From Globomyces pollinis-pini (taxonomy: Eukaryota > Chytridiomycota > Chytridiomycetes > Rhizophydiales > Globomycetaceae): DNA of 64,000 bases. The stretch spans positions 29,667 to 93,666 of the forward strand of contig MU621129.1 in assembly GCA_025399215.1 (NCBI GenBank), read 5' to 3'. Numbering within the stretch: position 1 is the first letter of the stretch; each line of letters begins with the position of its first letter. A program made the position numbers and the translations under genes. Below, in pieces: positions 1 to 12,322 of the stretch. The notes below the pieces were generated by a model. That model ran no database searches. It was not told the DNA's origin and worked only from the letters and a program-made list of their open reading frames with translations.

Positions 1-1150
1 AGGAGGATAACCTATAGATGTTCAGAAACGATCTAATTACCACAGAGAGATTCGAATAAGATACAACCAAGTGACCAGTAATCTACAGACAAATCATAAC
101 CACTATTCGCTTGTGTTAGGACCTCATCTAAACGTTATCGTTATAAAATATTACAGCTCATATAATCTGGGGATCCAACAAGGGAGAAGGCACGTACGTC
201 TTGTCGGGTAGTTTGATAAGTATTAAATCTTTGACTGGCCGTTTGGATTTGGACTGTGTTTGATTTCACCATTTCCAACTAATCAGTTTTAAATATGATT
301 GTTGGTGTTACCTTTTTATGAAGCATCTCAATATAACCAGGTCCAAGGGATCCTCGACTTAAACCAAAGTCGGTAAGCTTAATGTGACCGGTTGCATCAA
401 TTAAGAAATTTTCTGGTTTTAGATCTCGATGAATGTATCCTAGTTTATGTAATGCAAAGACCGAAGCACACATTTCTGCAAAATAGAACTTTGCAAAGTG
501 TTCATGTATTACTCCACTTGCATTGAGTAAAGTTCTAAAGTCACCACCTGGAACGTATTCCTAACTGTTATGATAAAAGATTACCATGGCCAAATAAACG
601 GATTCCATATCTTGAAAAGCATAAAGTAATTTGACAAGCCATGGTGATTGTGTTTTTGTCAACACATCGCGTTCAGTCAAAATGTGTTTAATCTATTCAT
701 CATTCATAAGATAAGTAGTTACCTCTCCCAATTTATGTAACAAACTTTTACTCATCTTCTTTAATGCACAAATTTCTTGAGTATCTTTTTTCTGAACCAA
801 ATAAACTTGACCATAACCTCCTTGCCCAATTTGCTTGATTATTTGAAAATTAGAAATCCTTAAACGAATTCGCCGTTTTCTTAATAAAACTCGTTCCTTT
901 CCACAAAATCGTTTCCATTCTTTAGATTTTTCAACCTCTGATGTTTCAGCTATTGCCAATAATTGGTATTGACTCAAACGTTTCTTTCGTTCATCCAAAT
1001 ACGTCAATAAATCAAAGTAATGATCCAGAAAGTCTTTGAGTGAGATACAAAATAATTACATATTCTCATGTTTTCACAATGACGAGTTAATTCCACTGAA
1101 GGTAGAGTTGATTCTTTGTCAGGTTCAGTTGATAATGCCAATCCATTCAT
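1..1150 (-). CDS. Dbf2/Sid2-type NDR protein kinase (3' part outside window)
   Basis: AGC-family serine/threonine kinase of the Dbf2/Sid2 (NDR/LATS) type, which with Mob1 acts in mitotic exit and septation signalling. The N-terminal part carries the Mob-binding region (LTRHCENMR, then [14 protein letters not shown]). It is followed by the glycine loop [10 protein letters not shown], the catalytic [11 protein letters not shown] in [10 protein letters not shown], and the APE-equivalent DYMSYEVL after VGSP. The subdomain IX signature [16 protein letters not shown] then reaches GYPP at the window edge, so the C-terminal lobe and hydrophobic motif are missing only because the window ends. About six introns of 24-33 nt interrupt the gene, for example at 693-722. 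The start at 1150 (MNGLAL) is the first ATG in frame. It diverges from glycogen synthase. Confidence 0.9.
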
Positions 1151-1539
1151 GTTATTAAAGTAAAGTGAATATTACGCGATAAGAGTATAATTTAACACGT
1201 TAAAGCAAATAAACATGGATAGTACAACAACGTATTTTTTTTTGAAACGAGAATGTTCATTGATTGATTATCTTTTTAATTAAAATAAAAAAAAAAGAGG
1301 GTACTCTGTGATCCGTTATGAAATTCAATTTTATTTAGTAAATAGTATATTGACCATTGATTATGATAACAATTCAAGTCACTGATTCATTTTATTTTTG
1401 ATTGTAATAAAAAGTGATACAAAATTGTTTTGAGTTTAATGAAATCTCTTGTGATTGATGATGACAAATTCGGTTTAATTTATTGAACACAGAAATCAAA
1501 TAAAAATTGAAAAAATTTAACATCTAAGATCTTTACAAA
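1151..1539. promoter_or_regulatory. Divergent intergenic region, kinase / glycogen synthase
   Basis: About 390 bp of AT-rich sequence lie between two divergent start codons. There are A/T homopolymer runs near 1233 and 1285. I see no ORF, RNA gene or clear operator, so it presumably holds both promoters. Confidence 0.5.
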
Positions 1540-3862
1540 ATGAATACAAGAGATATTACAAGACCATTGTTGTTTGAAATTGCTTGGGAAGTTGCTAATA
1601 AGGGTATACTTACTAGTTGCTTACTTTTTAGTCGGTGGAATTTATACTGTAATCAAGTCAAAAGCTCCTGTTACTTGTAAAGAATATGGTGATAGATACT
1701 GCTTAATTGGTCCTTTATCTTATAAAACTGCTAACATGGAGGTAGAAGAAATTAGACCCCCTACTTTAGCATTGGAAAAAACTATCGAATCAATTAGATC
1801 CCAAGGCATTAAAATTCTAGTATATACTATATTCTAATCCAATCTTAGTTTGGAAAATGGCTTATTCCAGGATCGCCATTTGTACTTCTATTTGACGTTC
1901 CTTCAGCATACTATAAAATGGTTGAATGGAAAACTGACTTATGGAATGTCGCCGGTGTACCATCTCCAGATAACGATTCTGAAATGAACGATGCTGTAGT
2001 ATTTGGGTATTTAGTTGCCTGGTTTTTAGGTTCTGTAAGTTCCATTAATCAATACTAATTAATAGTTTGTCGAAAACCAAAAATCATTTGAATCTAGACC
2101 TCCACTGGATCTCGCCGAAATTGATCGCCCAATAGGAACCCCAGTTGTAATTGCGCATTTCCACGAATGGCTTGCTGGTGTTGCATTACCACTCATCAAG
2201 AAAAGACAGATTGATGTCGCAACCATTTTCACCACTCATGCAACTTTGTTGGGCAGGTACCTATGTGCTGGCGATGTAGATTTCTACAACAATTTGAAGT
2301 TTTTTGATGTGGATGCCGAAGCTGGTAAACGTGGCATTTATCACCGTTACTGTGTTGAACGTGCAGCAACTCATTGTGCAGATGTATTCACCACTGTGAG
2401 TAAAATTACTGCCTTTGAAGCTGAATGGCTGTTGAAAAGACAACCGGATGGGGTCTTACCAAATGGTTTAAACGTTGTCAAATTCCAAGCGATTCATGAA
2501 TTCCAGAACTTACATGCAAAATCAAAAGAGCAAATTCATGAATTTGTTCGTGGTCATTTCTTTGGACATTATCATTTCGAATTGGACAATACTTTATATT
2601 TCTTCACTGCCGGTCGGTATGAATACAGAAATAAGGGAGTTGATATGTTCATAGAATCCTTAGCTCGTAATTATTTTCGTTTGTTTAATCCATAGGCTTA
2701 AATGCTAGGCTTAAAGAGAGTGGATCAGATATCAATGTCGTCTGTTTTATCATCATGCCTGCAAAAAATAGAAGTTATACTGTCGAAGCTCTGCGTGCAC
2801 AAGCTCAAATGAAACAATTGCGACAGACAGTGACTCAAATTCAACATACTGTTGGACAGAGAATCTTTGAAGCTGCGTCACGGTACTTTAATATTATCTG
2901 ATGCCCTTAGTTCTGAAATTCCGGATCCTACAAAATTACTATCAGAAGAAGAAGTAGTCCTTTTGAAAGGACGCATTTATGCTGCAAAGCGTGGTGAATT
3001 ACCGCCAGTGGTCACACATAATATGGAAGATGATCATCATGATCAGATTTTGAATGGAATCCGAAGATGTCAGTTATTCAACCATAAAGAAGACAAAGTA
3101 AAGATTATTTTCCATCCAGAATTCCTAAACACAAACTCTCCATTATTCAGTGTGGACTATGAAGATTTCCTCCGTGGCTGTCATTTGGGTGTTTTCCCAT
3201 CATACTATGAACCTTGGGGTTATACTCCTGCTGAATGTACTGTCATGGGTGTGCCTTCCATTACTACTAATTTATCTGGTTTTGGATGCTTTATGTCAGA
3301 AGTAATTACATATCCAGCAGATTATGGTATTTATATTGTTGATAGACGATCAAAGTCAGTCGAAGAGTCCCTTAATGAATTGACTGATTGTATGTTCCAG
3401 TTTTGTCAAAAGACTCGACGTCAAAGAATTAACCAACGTAATCGATGTGAAAGACTTTCTGATGTATTGGATTGGAAGAGAATGGGATTGGAGTATGTTA
3501 AAGCCCGTTGGGTTTCTATTAGAAGGAAATTCCCAGAACTAGCAAGTCAGTATGATGAAATTAGATTCCATGGATCAGATGATGGCCTTTCCTCAGATCT
3601 GCAAGCAGGTTACGAGAGCGATGCCACTCCATTGGCGGAGAACCGGGAAGATCTGTCGTCACTTGGTAAACGACAAAAGGTACCTCGACCAGTGTCAGTT
3701 CCTGGAAGTCCTACCAAGAATCGTGATGATTATTTGGATAATAATGTGCCAATGTCACATCTATTTGATGATTCTGAAAAAGTAAATGTTAGTGTTCTTC
3801 TTGATGAGTTGAAAGCCCTTGGGATCAAGGGAGCTCCTCATGATTATGTTTTACCACAATAA
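1540..3862 (+). CDS. GSY: Glycogen synthase (GT3 family), with an apparent frame break
   Basis: Cytosolic UDP-glucose:glycogen glucosyltransferase. It starts [13 protein letters not shown] and runs into [10 protein letters not shown], joined over a 28-nt intron to [13 protein letters not shown], the N-terminal UDP-glucose site of GT3 enzymes. Conserved blocks follow: [55 protein letters not shown]. The E-x7-E catalytic signature is present in [12 protein letters not shown]. The C-terminal tail is Ser/Asp/Glu-rich, as expected for the phospho-regulated tail of fungal enzymes. Introns of about 28-33 nt lie near 1601, 1820, 2036 and 2667. Around 2865-2885 the frame of [10 protein letters not shown] does not continue into [11 protein letters not shown], which resumes in another frame with no GT-AG intron visible. 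The gene otherwise looks intact. Confidence 0.95.
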
Positions 3863-3959
3863 ATCTGATAAAAAGCCTTAGCTATTGAATTATTGTCTTA
3901 TCAAATGATCCGTAATCATCAATCAAAATCGCGTTCTGATTTTTTTCAATTTTTCGTTC

Positions 3960-5021
3960 ATGGAGTTGTTGTTGCTAGTTTTTATAATCCCATTGATCCC
4001 CTTCTATATTATATCCACAGTCTTTTCCGCCTGGATATTCGCATTAGGAATTCCGTTTATTATCTTGACTGCCATCGTTACGTTCTTGAGAGGATTTGTG
4101 CAGGCCTTTTTTTCCAGATCTGTCTTTCCGACCCTAAAACGATGGCGAGCAAGACTTCATCATATGGCAAATACAGGTAAATGGTGGGATGATCAAGATG
4201 ATCCCGCTCTGGAATTAGGATCTCAACGTTCTGCTCCTACTTTGTTTGATCGAGGTTCAAAAGGTTCTCAAGATAAGGCAATATCAAAGAGTCGTTCCCA
4301 AAACCATGGCCTAGTTTCAAATATTGTGGATAAGTTGGCTAATTATGGAATACTCCCATCTTTTCTATTACCATCTACATTTACCAAGAAGCGAAATCAG
4401 AAGAGCAAAACCAGAGCTACCAAAAGTAAGGATTCTACAATCTTGTCTCCCAGAGAGAATTTTTTAGACGAACTTGTTCTTACAGCCTTACAAACAGAAC
4501 CGGATGAACCAAAGTCAGTAACCAGACATCAAACATCAAGAAAGCAATTCACGAACCGATCTGAGGTTAGATCTACAGTCAGCTTTCGTCCAAAAGAATA
4601 TCCAGAACCTACTCCTTCAGTATACTCATTCAAAACCGCCAGGTTTGGTGAGTTTGCCGAATCCGTCACATCGTATCATGATTATCAATCGGCCCACTCA
4701 AATCACTTTTCACTATTGGATGAATTAGCAGATGCAGCCGATTTAGGTATTTCTTCAGATGTTCCAAAAGAAACTTTATTTGATCAATTGGTGGAAACAG
4801 CAATTTGTGAAGAAGAAATCAACATTACTCCTACTGATTCCGCATCCCAATTTGGTTCAGATGCATATGATGAGAGTCAACATTCCGAATATCAATATGA
4901 TGGAAGAGCAGATACCACTGATGCAGCAAAGTTATTGTTTATGCTTGGAGCCGCTTCCAAGCAAGAATCACCAACTCGTAGTATGCATCATGAAGAGCCA
5001 GCAATAATCTACTCTAGATGA
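3960..5021 (+). CDS. Unrecognised membrane-anchored protein, 353 aa
   Basis: A single-exon ORF of 353 residues that I do not recognise. Residues 1-50 are almost wholly hydrophobic and fit two close membrane segments or a hairpin. A basic stretch (LKRWRARLHHM) follows, then a long hydrophilic Ser/Thr/Asp-rich and probably disordered region. That region has repeated acidic or amphipathic patches such as FLDELVLTALQ, LLDELADAADL and FDQLVETAICEE, which look like three related short linear motifs. A hairpin-anchored ER or lipid-droplet protein with cytosolic docking motifs would fit, but that is inference. It lies 97 bp after glycogen synthase on the same strand. Confidence 0.7.
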   Translation: MELLLLVFIIPLIPFYIISTVFSAWIFALGIPFIILTAIVTFLRGFVQAFFSRSVFPTLKRWRARLHHMANTGKWWDDQDDPALELGSQRSAPTLFDRGSKGSQDKAISKSRSQNHGLVSNIVDKLANYGILPSFLLPSTFTKKRNQKSKTRATKSKDSTILSPRENFLDELVLTALQTEPDEPKSVTRHQTSRKQFTNRSEVRSTVSFRPKEYPEPTPSVYSFKTARFGEFAESVTSYHDYQSAHSNHFSLLDELADAADLGISSDVPKETLFDQLVETAICEEEINITPTDSASQFGSDAYDESQHSEYQYDGRADTTDAAKLLFMLGAASKQESPTRSMHHEEPAIIYSR

Positions 5022-5476
5022 TGTATTTTCATATTTGAATGTTGTTTAACATTATTTGTTGGAATAAAGCGGTTCATATTACTTTAGTAATTACAATTTT
5101 GAAGTAGGGTATGATGTAGGATGACGTTGTATCATGATCTGAAAAATCCACGCAGTAGCGTGGAGAGTAGAAGTACTTCTATTTGTATTGCGATAGGAGA
5201 GGGTGGATGGATGTTTAACCTTTTTTTTACACTCTACGCGATGATTCTCATAGGAAATAAAGTTTCAACTTCGCAACTAATGCTAGATATTTTAAGAGCC
5301 TTATCATCTACCAATAATTTTAATTTAAACCCGCTTCAAGTCCTACAAAATGGAAAATAATAATTGTTTACCTTCTAATCATGAGGCACTGTTGACTAAA
5401 TATTGACCATCTCCGTGGAGAATTTGATGGACATAAATATAATCTATATTCCTCTAGAATTAGAAAAATTTATCAA
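5022..5476. other. Intergenic region
   Basis: About 455 bp between the membrane protein and the ABCG gene. A 79-codon frame at 5121-5360 has no recognisable domain and I do not accept it as a gene. Short T runs (near 5221) and the ABCG promoter are presumably here. Confidence 0.4.
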
Positions 5477-7407
5477 ATGCAAGTGGGCGATCAAAAGGTT
5501 GCAAAATCGGACGTGAAACAACTCAATAATGGTGAACGATTCACTTTTTCTTGGCAAGAAGTCAATTATACAGTCAAGACAGATAAAAAGAAGACTCGTC
5601 AATTATTGTCAAATATGAATGGTCAGATTAAATCTGGTGAAGTGGTTGCAATTATGGGTGGATCTGGTAATGAAATGATCACTAATATGTTAAGGTGCTG
5701 GAAAATCAACTCTATTGAATCTTTTGGCAGGAAGAGTTGGTGCAGGTGACATTACTGGAAAGATTCTCTTCAAAGGAGCTCCAAGAAGTAAGAAAACATG
5801 GAAAAGTGATTGTGCATATGTGGAACAAGATGATCTTCTATATGCCAACCTTACTGTTGAAGAAACTCTCATGTACTCTGCTCGCTTCCGTCTACCATCA
5901 TCATATACGAATAAGCAACGCGCTGACCGTGTCAATGATGTTATAATGGAGTTGGGGTTAAATAACTGTCGTAAAACTGTCATTGGAAATGCTTCTATTC
6001 GTGGTATCTCAGGAGGGGAGAGAAAGCGAGTTTCTATTGCTGTCGAACTAATTGCTACACCACAAATCCTTTTCCTGGACGAACCTACCAGTGGTCTTGA
6101 TGCATTCACTGCTTTCAATATCATTGAATCCATCAAAGAAATCGCTGAAAAACAAAACATTATCGTTATGATGACTATTCATCAACCTCGTACTGATATT
6201 ATTGACCTATTTGATAAAATATTACTTGTCAGTGCCGGTAAAACATTGTGGTATGGTCCTACAAGAGCAGGATTGAAACATTTCTCCACTCTAGGATACG
6301 ACATTCCACCAAACACCAATCCTTCCGACTTCTTCTTGGATATTATCACTCTTGATCAACGTTCCCCTGAGTTGATCATGAGTTCTACTGAAAGAATTGA
6401 AAAGTTCCGAAAGGCTTTTGATGAACTACCAATCGAAAAGGTACCTGAAACTATCAGTGTCAAAATTACCAATGGAGAAGATCAAGACCCATCTGACCAA
6501 ACATTTTGGATCACAGATTTTGTTACTTTATTGGGCAGAAATTGGAAGCTTGTCATTAGAGACACTCCAGATTTGATGGCAAAGGCTGGTCAAGTTTCTA
6601 TCATGATTGTAATTGATGATTATGTTGATTTTTTTATTTAGATTCTACTTGGTACTTTGTATTATCAGTCAAAATTCGATGCTCCTGGAGTTCAAAACCA
6701 AGTCGGGGTGTTGTTTTTCATCTGTATCTCATTATCATTTGCCATTGTTATGCCATCATTAGCATTAATTCCTGCCGAAAGACCAATCACCAGAAGGGAA
6801 CGAGCTTCTGGTGCTTACTCTTGCTCCGCGATGTTTCTCAGTAAACTAGTCACATCAGTTCCTAGTGCTCTAATCATGGCTTGCTGTTTGTGTATTCCAA
6901 CCTATTTCTTGATTGGTTTCCAAAATACTGCCGAGAAATTCTCCATATTTATGTTTATTGTTTTTGTTCTATCACTTACCGCCAATGCTCTTGGATTCTT
7001 AATCGCATCTGCTGTACCATCTGTACAAGTTGGTCAAGTCATTGGACCTTTAGTTGTAACTGTGTTTATGCTTTTCGGTGGACCAATTCTCAACTTGGAA
7101 ACATGTCCTTTGGTATTTAGATGGTAATGATAAATGAAACTAAAATCTTAGGATTCAATACATTTCTTTGATTTCCTACTCAAACAAGGCATTAGTACAA
7201 AATCAATTTATTGGTGCTGTGATGGATTGTTCCAACAAGAAACAACTTTGTTTCCAAAGTGGACAAATGGTAATTTCTACCTATGCTGTGGGTTATCCAA
7301 CTTTATGGAATAGTGTGCTTGGAAATGCAATTTTAGGAATCGGATTTGCTGTCGTTGCATTGTTCTTATATGAAAGATCTAGCAGACCAGTCATGCGCTT
7401 AAAGTAA
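5477..7407 (+). CDS. ABCG (White/ABCG2-type) half-transporter
   Basis: An ATP-driven exporter of subfamily G with the reverse layout, nucleotide-binding domain first and then about six membrane helices. The Walker A GGSGAGKSTLLN is assembled across an intron at about 5669-5696. The ABC signature ISGGERKRVS, Walker B ILFLDEPTSGLD and H-loop TIHQPR are all present. The NPSDFFLDIIT linker, the RERASGAYS motif, a GPLVVTVFMLFGG helix and the C-terminal RSSRPVMRLK tail are typical of ABCG half-transporters, which work as dimers. Introns of 25-33 nt sit in Walker A, near 6608 and near 7126. Substrate cannot be predicted. A clear paralog lies at 30307-32233. Confidence 0.93.
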
Positions 7408-7571
7408 CTTATAGAAATGTTGATATTCTGTTTTTGAAGATTCTGTTTGTTTTGTCGAAATACATTCTTTCTTAGATGATATAAATGATTTGACTTTTGA
7501 ATTGAAACTGTAGATATGACTGATACACTAAGTCAAGAGATATACATATACATTAATTAACATTCAATATA

Positions 7572-8858
7572 TTATAGTTCCATGAGATAAAATGCACCAA
7601 GGCTTGGAGAATTGAACATCCCTATCAGCACATCTCCTTTTCGATACATGGGGATTGAATTATTTGGTATAAGTGGATGTGAATCCCCAAGAAATGAGAT
7701 GCGTGTGATTGGAATTGCATTATTTGTTGGATTGAATGGTTGAAATGCAGTGAATCTGACACTGTGCCAATCAGGGTAGTTAGTGTCCAGTCTACATGAG
7801 GATAAACAAGGGTGTTTGTTGATAGCAAATATACCACTGATATTATAACCATCATCTAGATGACTCTCTTGGACAAATTCAACTGTAAGAACACAATTTC
7901 GTATTAGTCTTGTGGAACATGCAATAACTTCCAGACCAAAATATTGCTTTCCTGCATAAAATGAAAGTGATCTTTGTGGGATCGTGATTGAATCTTCCAT
8001 TACTAGACAAAAAACTCCCAAACTAGACATCTCTCCAGGATCATACCTAAAATGAATGAGACTGCTTATTACATTCCTATCACAACATGACCATCTATAC
8101 ACCCATAGTAACGATTTGGGACGGCTAGATTATCTCCACGTATAATGTCAGTCTCTTCCAGAATAATGTGTCTAATGATTGGCCTTTTTGTCCATGGGTC
8201 AATCAAAAATCTTGCTCCAGATACCTTATTCGTGTCAATTATCGTTCCACTGACCTAAATAGATACGTTTAGTGTTAATATCTGCAAACTTTTGTCAATG
8301 AATCCATTAAAGTTCTCCATCGACAGAAACCTTCCAAATTACACACTCGCAAATTATTCAATCCATCGATACCGCTACATTCTTTTGCCAATGCTTCGGG
8401 TAAAAATCCAGTCATTATTGAATTGCTTGAGGTTTGAATAACTAGTTCCAAAGGATATGGGAAAAAGTTGTTTGTAGCTGAATCCATACAAAATCCTTGG
8501 AATCCTGTACAAGTATTATCTAATCTTTCATAAAATTGGTTCCAATTGTTTTCCATAGGTTCATATTTTAATCGTAGATCATGATGAATAACGTCAACTC
8601 TGTCGTTAAAATAATACATGAATACCTAAACCTATGACGTGTATGAATTCTAAACAAATTGATTCCATCTATTAAAGTATAAAATCTACGGCAAGTCCGA
8701 GATAGTTTGCCAACAATGGGTATAGGTAGTTGGATTATTAAATTGATCATCAAATCATCTGAGAAGGCATCAAACACCCCTGAAAAAGTTCGCTTTGAAA
8801 TATTGCTATTAAATAAATCTGGTATCGATATTCTGTATGCTGGAATTGTTGTGGTCAT
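7572..8858 (-). CDS. F-box-like protein of unknown target
   Basis: The N-terminal region DLMINLIIQLPIPIVGKLSRT followed by CRRFYTLID has the leucine and proline spacing of an F-box, the Skp1-binding module of SCF ubiquitin ligases. The remaining roughly 300 residues match no repeat I recognise (no WD or clear LRR pattern) and probably form a substrate- or ligand-binding beta domain. Exons are joined over short introns near 8620, 8255 and 8046, and the last join restores GMYDPGEMSSLG. The start MTTTIPAYR at 8858 is the first in-frame ATG. The F-box call rests on one short motif, so function is inferred. Confidence 0.6.
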
Positions 8859-8947
8859 TCAAGACAAGAAATTCATTTAACGCGATTTTTAAGAGTCATC
8901 TGACATACCTCAGCAATCAATATCCAATATATAGTCAATTTATTAAA

Positions 8948-11900
8948 CTATTTCTTAGTTTTCTGTTTCTTTGATTTTGGTTTTGGCCCTTTTTTGGCTG
9001 CTGCAATCTCTGTCATTCCTGGAATTGAGGGTTCCACCAATTCCAGACTTAATTTGCTTCTTTGTCCACCTGTTTCTTGATCACTGACAGTGATCTGAAC
9101 AACAACCTTTTGGAATAATCCGATTTCAGTACCCTCTGCCGACCTAAGTACATTGTTGTTAGCGTCAAACGTTAAGATAGGGGTCACATCTGGGTTTGGT
9201 GAAGCATAAACTACGCTTTCAACTCCATACCTAATACATTATAATAATGAATCATACTTAGGAATCAATACAACAAACCCGTTTTTGAGGATTCTGATCA
9301 CATATGCCTCTTCTTTGATAACCTTATTCTTGAAGAATAAATGTGTATATAGCTCCACTGATGATCTAGCTGCCTGTTGAGCCATTCGATTACGGTAATT
9401 TAAAACTGTTGATTAAGAGCTGTGTATTTCTTACCATCACTCATTTCTTTCACTTTCACTTTATCAGTCAAATCAGATGAATAAACTTCATCGTAACCAA
9501 TACACGCAGAAAGAAGTCGATGAACTTGAAGATCTGCATATCTACGAATGGGGGATGTAAAATGTGTGTAAATGGGAGAAGCTAAACCATAATGAAGAAA
9601 ATCTGGTTCTGCAACTGTTCCTGAACAGAAATACACGGCTTGCATCATACATCTTGTGGTCATGATTCTAATCAATTTGTTGAAATATGGATCATCCTTT
9701 AACACTGCGCTATCGAGTGATTTGGATAGTGTAGAAGAGTTCTTCGGGTCAATATGAATACCCAGCGGCTCTACTGCCTTAATCAGAGTTTCGAAATTGT
9801 TTGCTGGAGGTTTAGGATGTCTACGGAGCATAGATGATTCTACAACTAATCAGAATTTACTTGCTATATACCTGGGAATGAGTTATGAATCTTCTTAGCA
9901 ACGTAGATATTGGCCAATAACATGAATTCTTCCACCAATGCATTGGTATCTTTCAATTCCTTCAATTCTAAGTATCAAGAAAACCTTTTCGTGATTACCA
10001 ACATCAACTGGATCTTGAGAGTCATTTTCCATTCTAAACCGAACTTCTGGTGACGCAAGAGTTAATGCACCAGCATCCATTCTGTTCTTTCTTAGACATT
10101 TCGCTAGCTTGTCTAATGCTTTAATACCCAAAGATATAGGATCATTCATTTCACTAATATTTAGGAGTAAAATTACTTACGGATCATCTAGACGTGCTTG
10201 CGCTTCATCGTAAGTAAAAGAGTTTTTGGAGCGAATGATGGATTTGGTATACCTGCAGGAAACCACTTCTGCATTTGGTTTCATCTCCCAAATACATGAA
10301 AACGCAAGCCTGTCAACATTAGATCGCAAGGAACATAAATCTAGCATTACTTAGGAAGTTTAATTACTAGTTCCCAACAGTCCGGGTAACATGTCAATAC
10401 GTTTATCGACTAAATAGACCGTTGTACCACGACGTTGAGCTTCCAGGTCCATTGCATTTTCTGGTTTCACAAAGAAACTGACATCGGCGATATCTATGGT
10501 TTAAGATTGGTAAAACATACGAACTCCGACTTCATAATTACCATTGGGCAGTAATTTCGCATGCAAAGCATCATCAATATCAGTACAACCTACCATTTAA
10601 AATAAATAGATATACCTGGCGGATCAATACTACAGATATCCATTCCCCGAAAGTCCTCACGTTTATGTTTATGCTCATCTGTAACAATCCACTGGTCGCC
10701 TTCAACTGGTAAGAAACTTAAAACCAGAGGTGAGAATGGAGCAAATGGAACACTAATATTGGTGAAACAATAGAAAATACTCATGCTCCAACAGTAGTAC
10801 TTCTGTTTCGGTGCCCTTTTCGCCAACATCTCCAACAATTCTAACAAAATGACCTGAAGGGTATCTAGACTGTTTTTCCCATGCATCAATGGCGACGATA
10901 ATTCTCTTTCCTATTAAATTCTTTGCCTGACGTGTTCTGATTCTAATTTTCGGAATCCTTTTATCCATTGACCAGAAAAACACAGATTGAATAGCACTGA
11001 TTGTTGAGGTTGCCTGCACTGATGTTGGATCAATTGTACCACAGTATGGTCTCCAATTTCGTTTAATTATTCCCACAACTTTGCCGGTCGGTACAACATC
11101 TACAGCACTGGCAAGGGGAGCTTCGTCTTTTTCTGTTACATCTTCTTCCACAATGGCAGACACGCTTGATTTCCATTCCGATTTTGGTAAAATTTGAATG
11201 GCCACAACATCTCCTTGCACGGCACGATTTAAATGCTCTCTTCCAATAACATGAATCGTTTTTTCTTCGTTATTCAACTTAATAATAACTGTTCCCTAAA
11301 ATTTTAGTTCCAGCAATTCAACCTCCAAAAAGTTGTGTAAAGTAATCCCCATGACACCTTGATAAAATGCAGTCGACTTTAATCCAGCAGAGATTTGTGT
11401 TGCAGATAAATGCTCTGCGTATGAGAATTGATTTACAGGATCCACTTCTTCTAGAGCAGATGCTGCAACTAAATCCACAAGATCGGGGTACGCTGACAAT
11501 GATTCTACGTATGATCTGATTGAGAGAGCCGAAATATCTTCTTCAATCGCCTTTTTACGATTGGCAGCGTCATCGGTTATTAGTAAAACATTCCAACTGT
11601 CTGAAATATGTGCCTTGTACCATTCAACTGCTCTTCTGATAGCTATTTGGTAAAAGATTAAATACCTATTACCTCTATCGTTCCTATCGTTTGGTGATTC
11701 TAGCGGTTCTGCTGTTACATATGTTTCACGATGACTTTGATCAATTAAGGTTGAATTACTGTTCATTACAAAAGACATAAAACTTCTTTTTCTTATCTGC
11801 AATCAAAGTGCGAATTCGCTGGTAGATTGGGGTGCTACGGTGCTGTAATTCCAGTAAAACAGTTTGTAAGATGATGACATTTTCAATTGCAATATGTTCC

Positions 11901-12162
11901 ATTACATCAACCTATCCAATTAGATATCCAGCCATACTTGATGATATAACATATTTGTATCTGGAATAATAAAATATGGTTTCGTTAGTTCTTTCACTTT
12001 CTGATTTGCATTTTGAGGAATCGTTAGAGTTGAAGAATGCTCTTCGCAAGAGCTACAATTTGGAAGACCACAATAAATATCGTCTCTTAAATAATGTTCT
12101 TTCAACACCTTTATAACTGATCCTTTCTTTGTCTTTCGTACGTAAGATTTACTAAATAACAT
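8948..12162 (-). CDS. DIS3: Exosome 3'-5' exonuclease/endonuclease Dis3 (Rrp44)
   Basis: Catalytic subunit of the RNA exosome. The N-terminus [13 protein letters not shown] and [13 protein letters not shown] carries the CR3 cysteines (CGLPNCSSC). The PIN endonuclease domain begins [10 protein letters not shown] with its acidic metal ligand. After the cold-shock domains come the RNB active site (SIDPPG, then [10 protein letters not shown] joined over an intron) and DIADVSFFV. The RNB end is [18 protein letters not shown], followed by an S1-like domain and a Lys-rich tail. Length (about 950 aa) is normal for Dis3. More than ten short introns cut the gene. I chose the ATG at 12162 (MLFSKSY) because the frame upstream has no ATG. 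Confidence 0.95.
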
Positions 12163-12322
12163 GTAAACTTTCTTTTTTCTTTTTTTTTGGTTCAATTCAA
12201 TGAACACCTTATTGCAATTGAAGATTGCTTAAATTTTAAACAGCATCGAGTTTTAAGTTGAGGTATAAAGCAGTTTAATGAGTGAGTATATTATTAGTTA
12301 TTATCAGTCTGTAAACGCGACG

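Noticed and set aside
5121..5360. 79-codon ORF before the first ABCG gene
   Set aside because: No domain, no clear hydrophobic or compositional pattern, and it overlaps the expected promoter.
5690..6160. 156-codon minus-strand ORF over the ABCG NBD
   Set aside because: It is the antisense shadow of a strongly conserved ABC domain.
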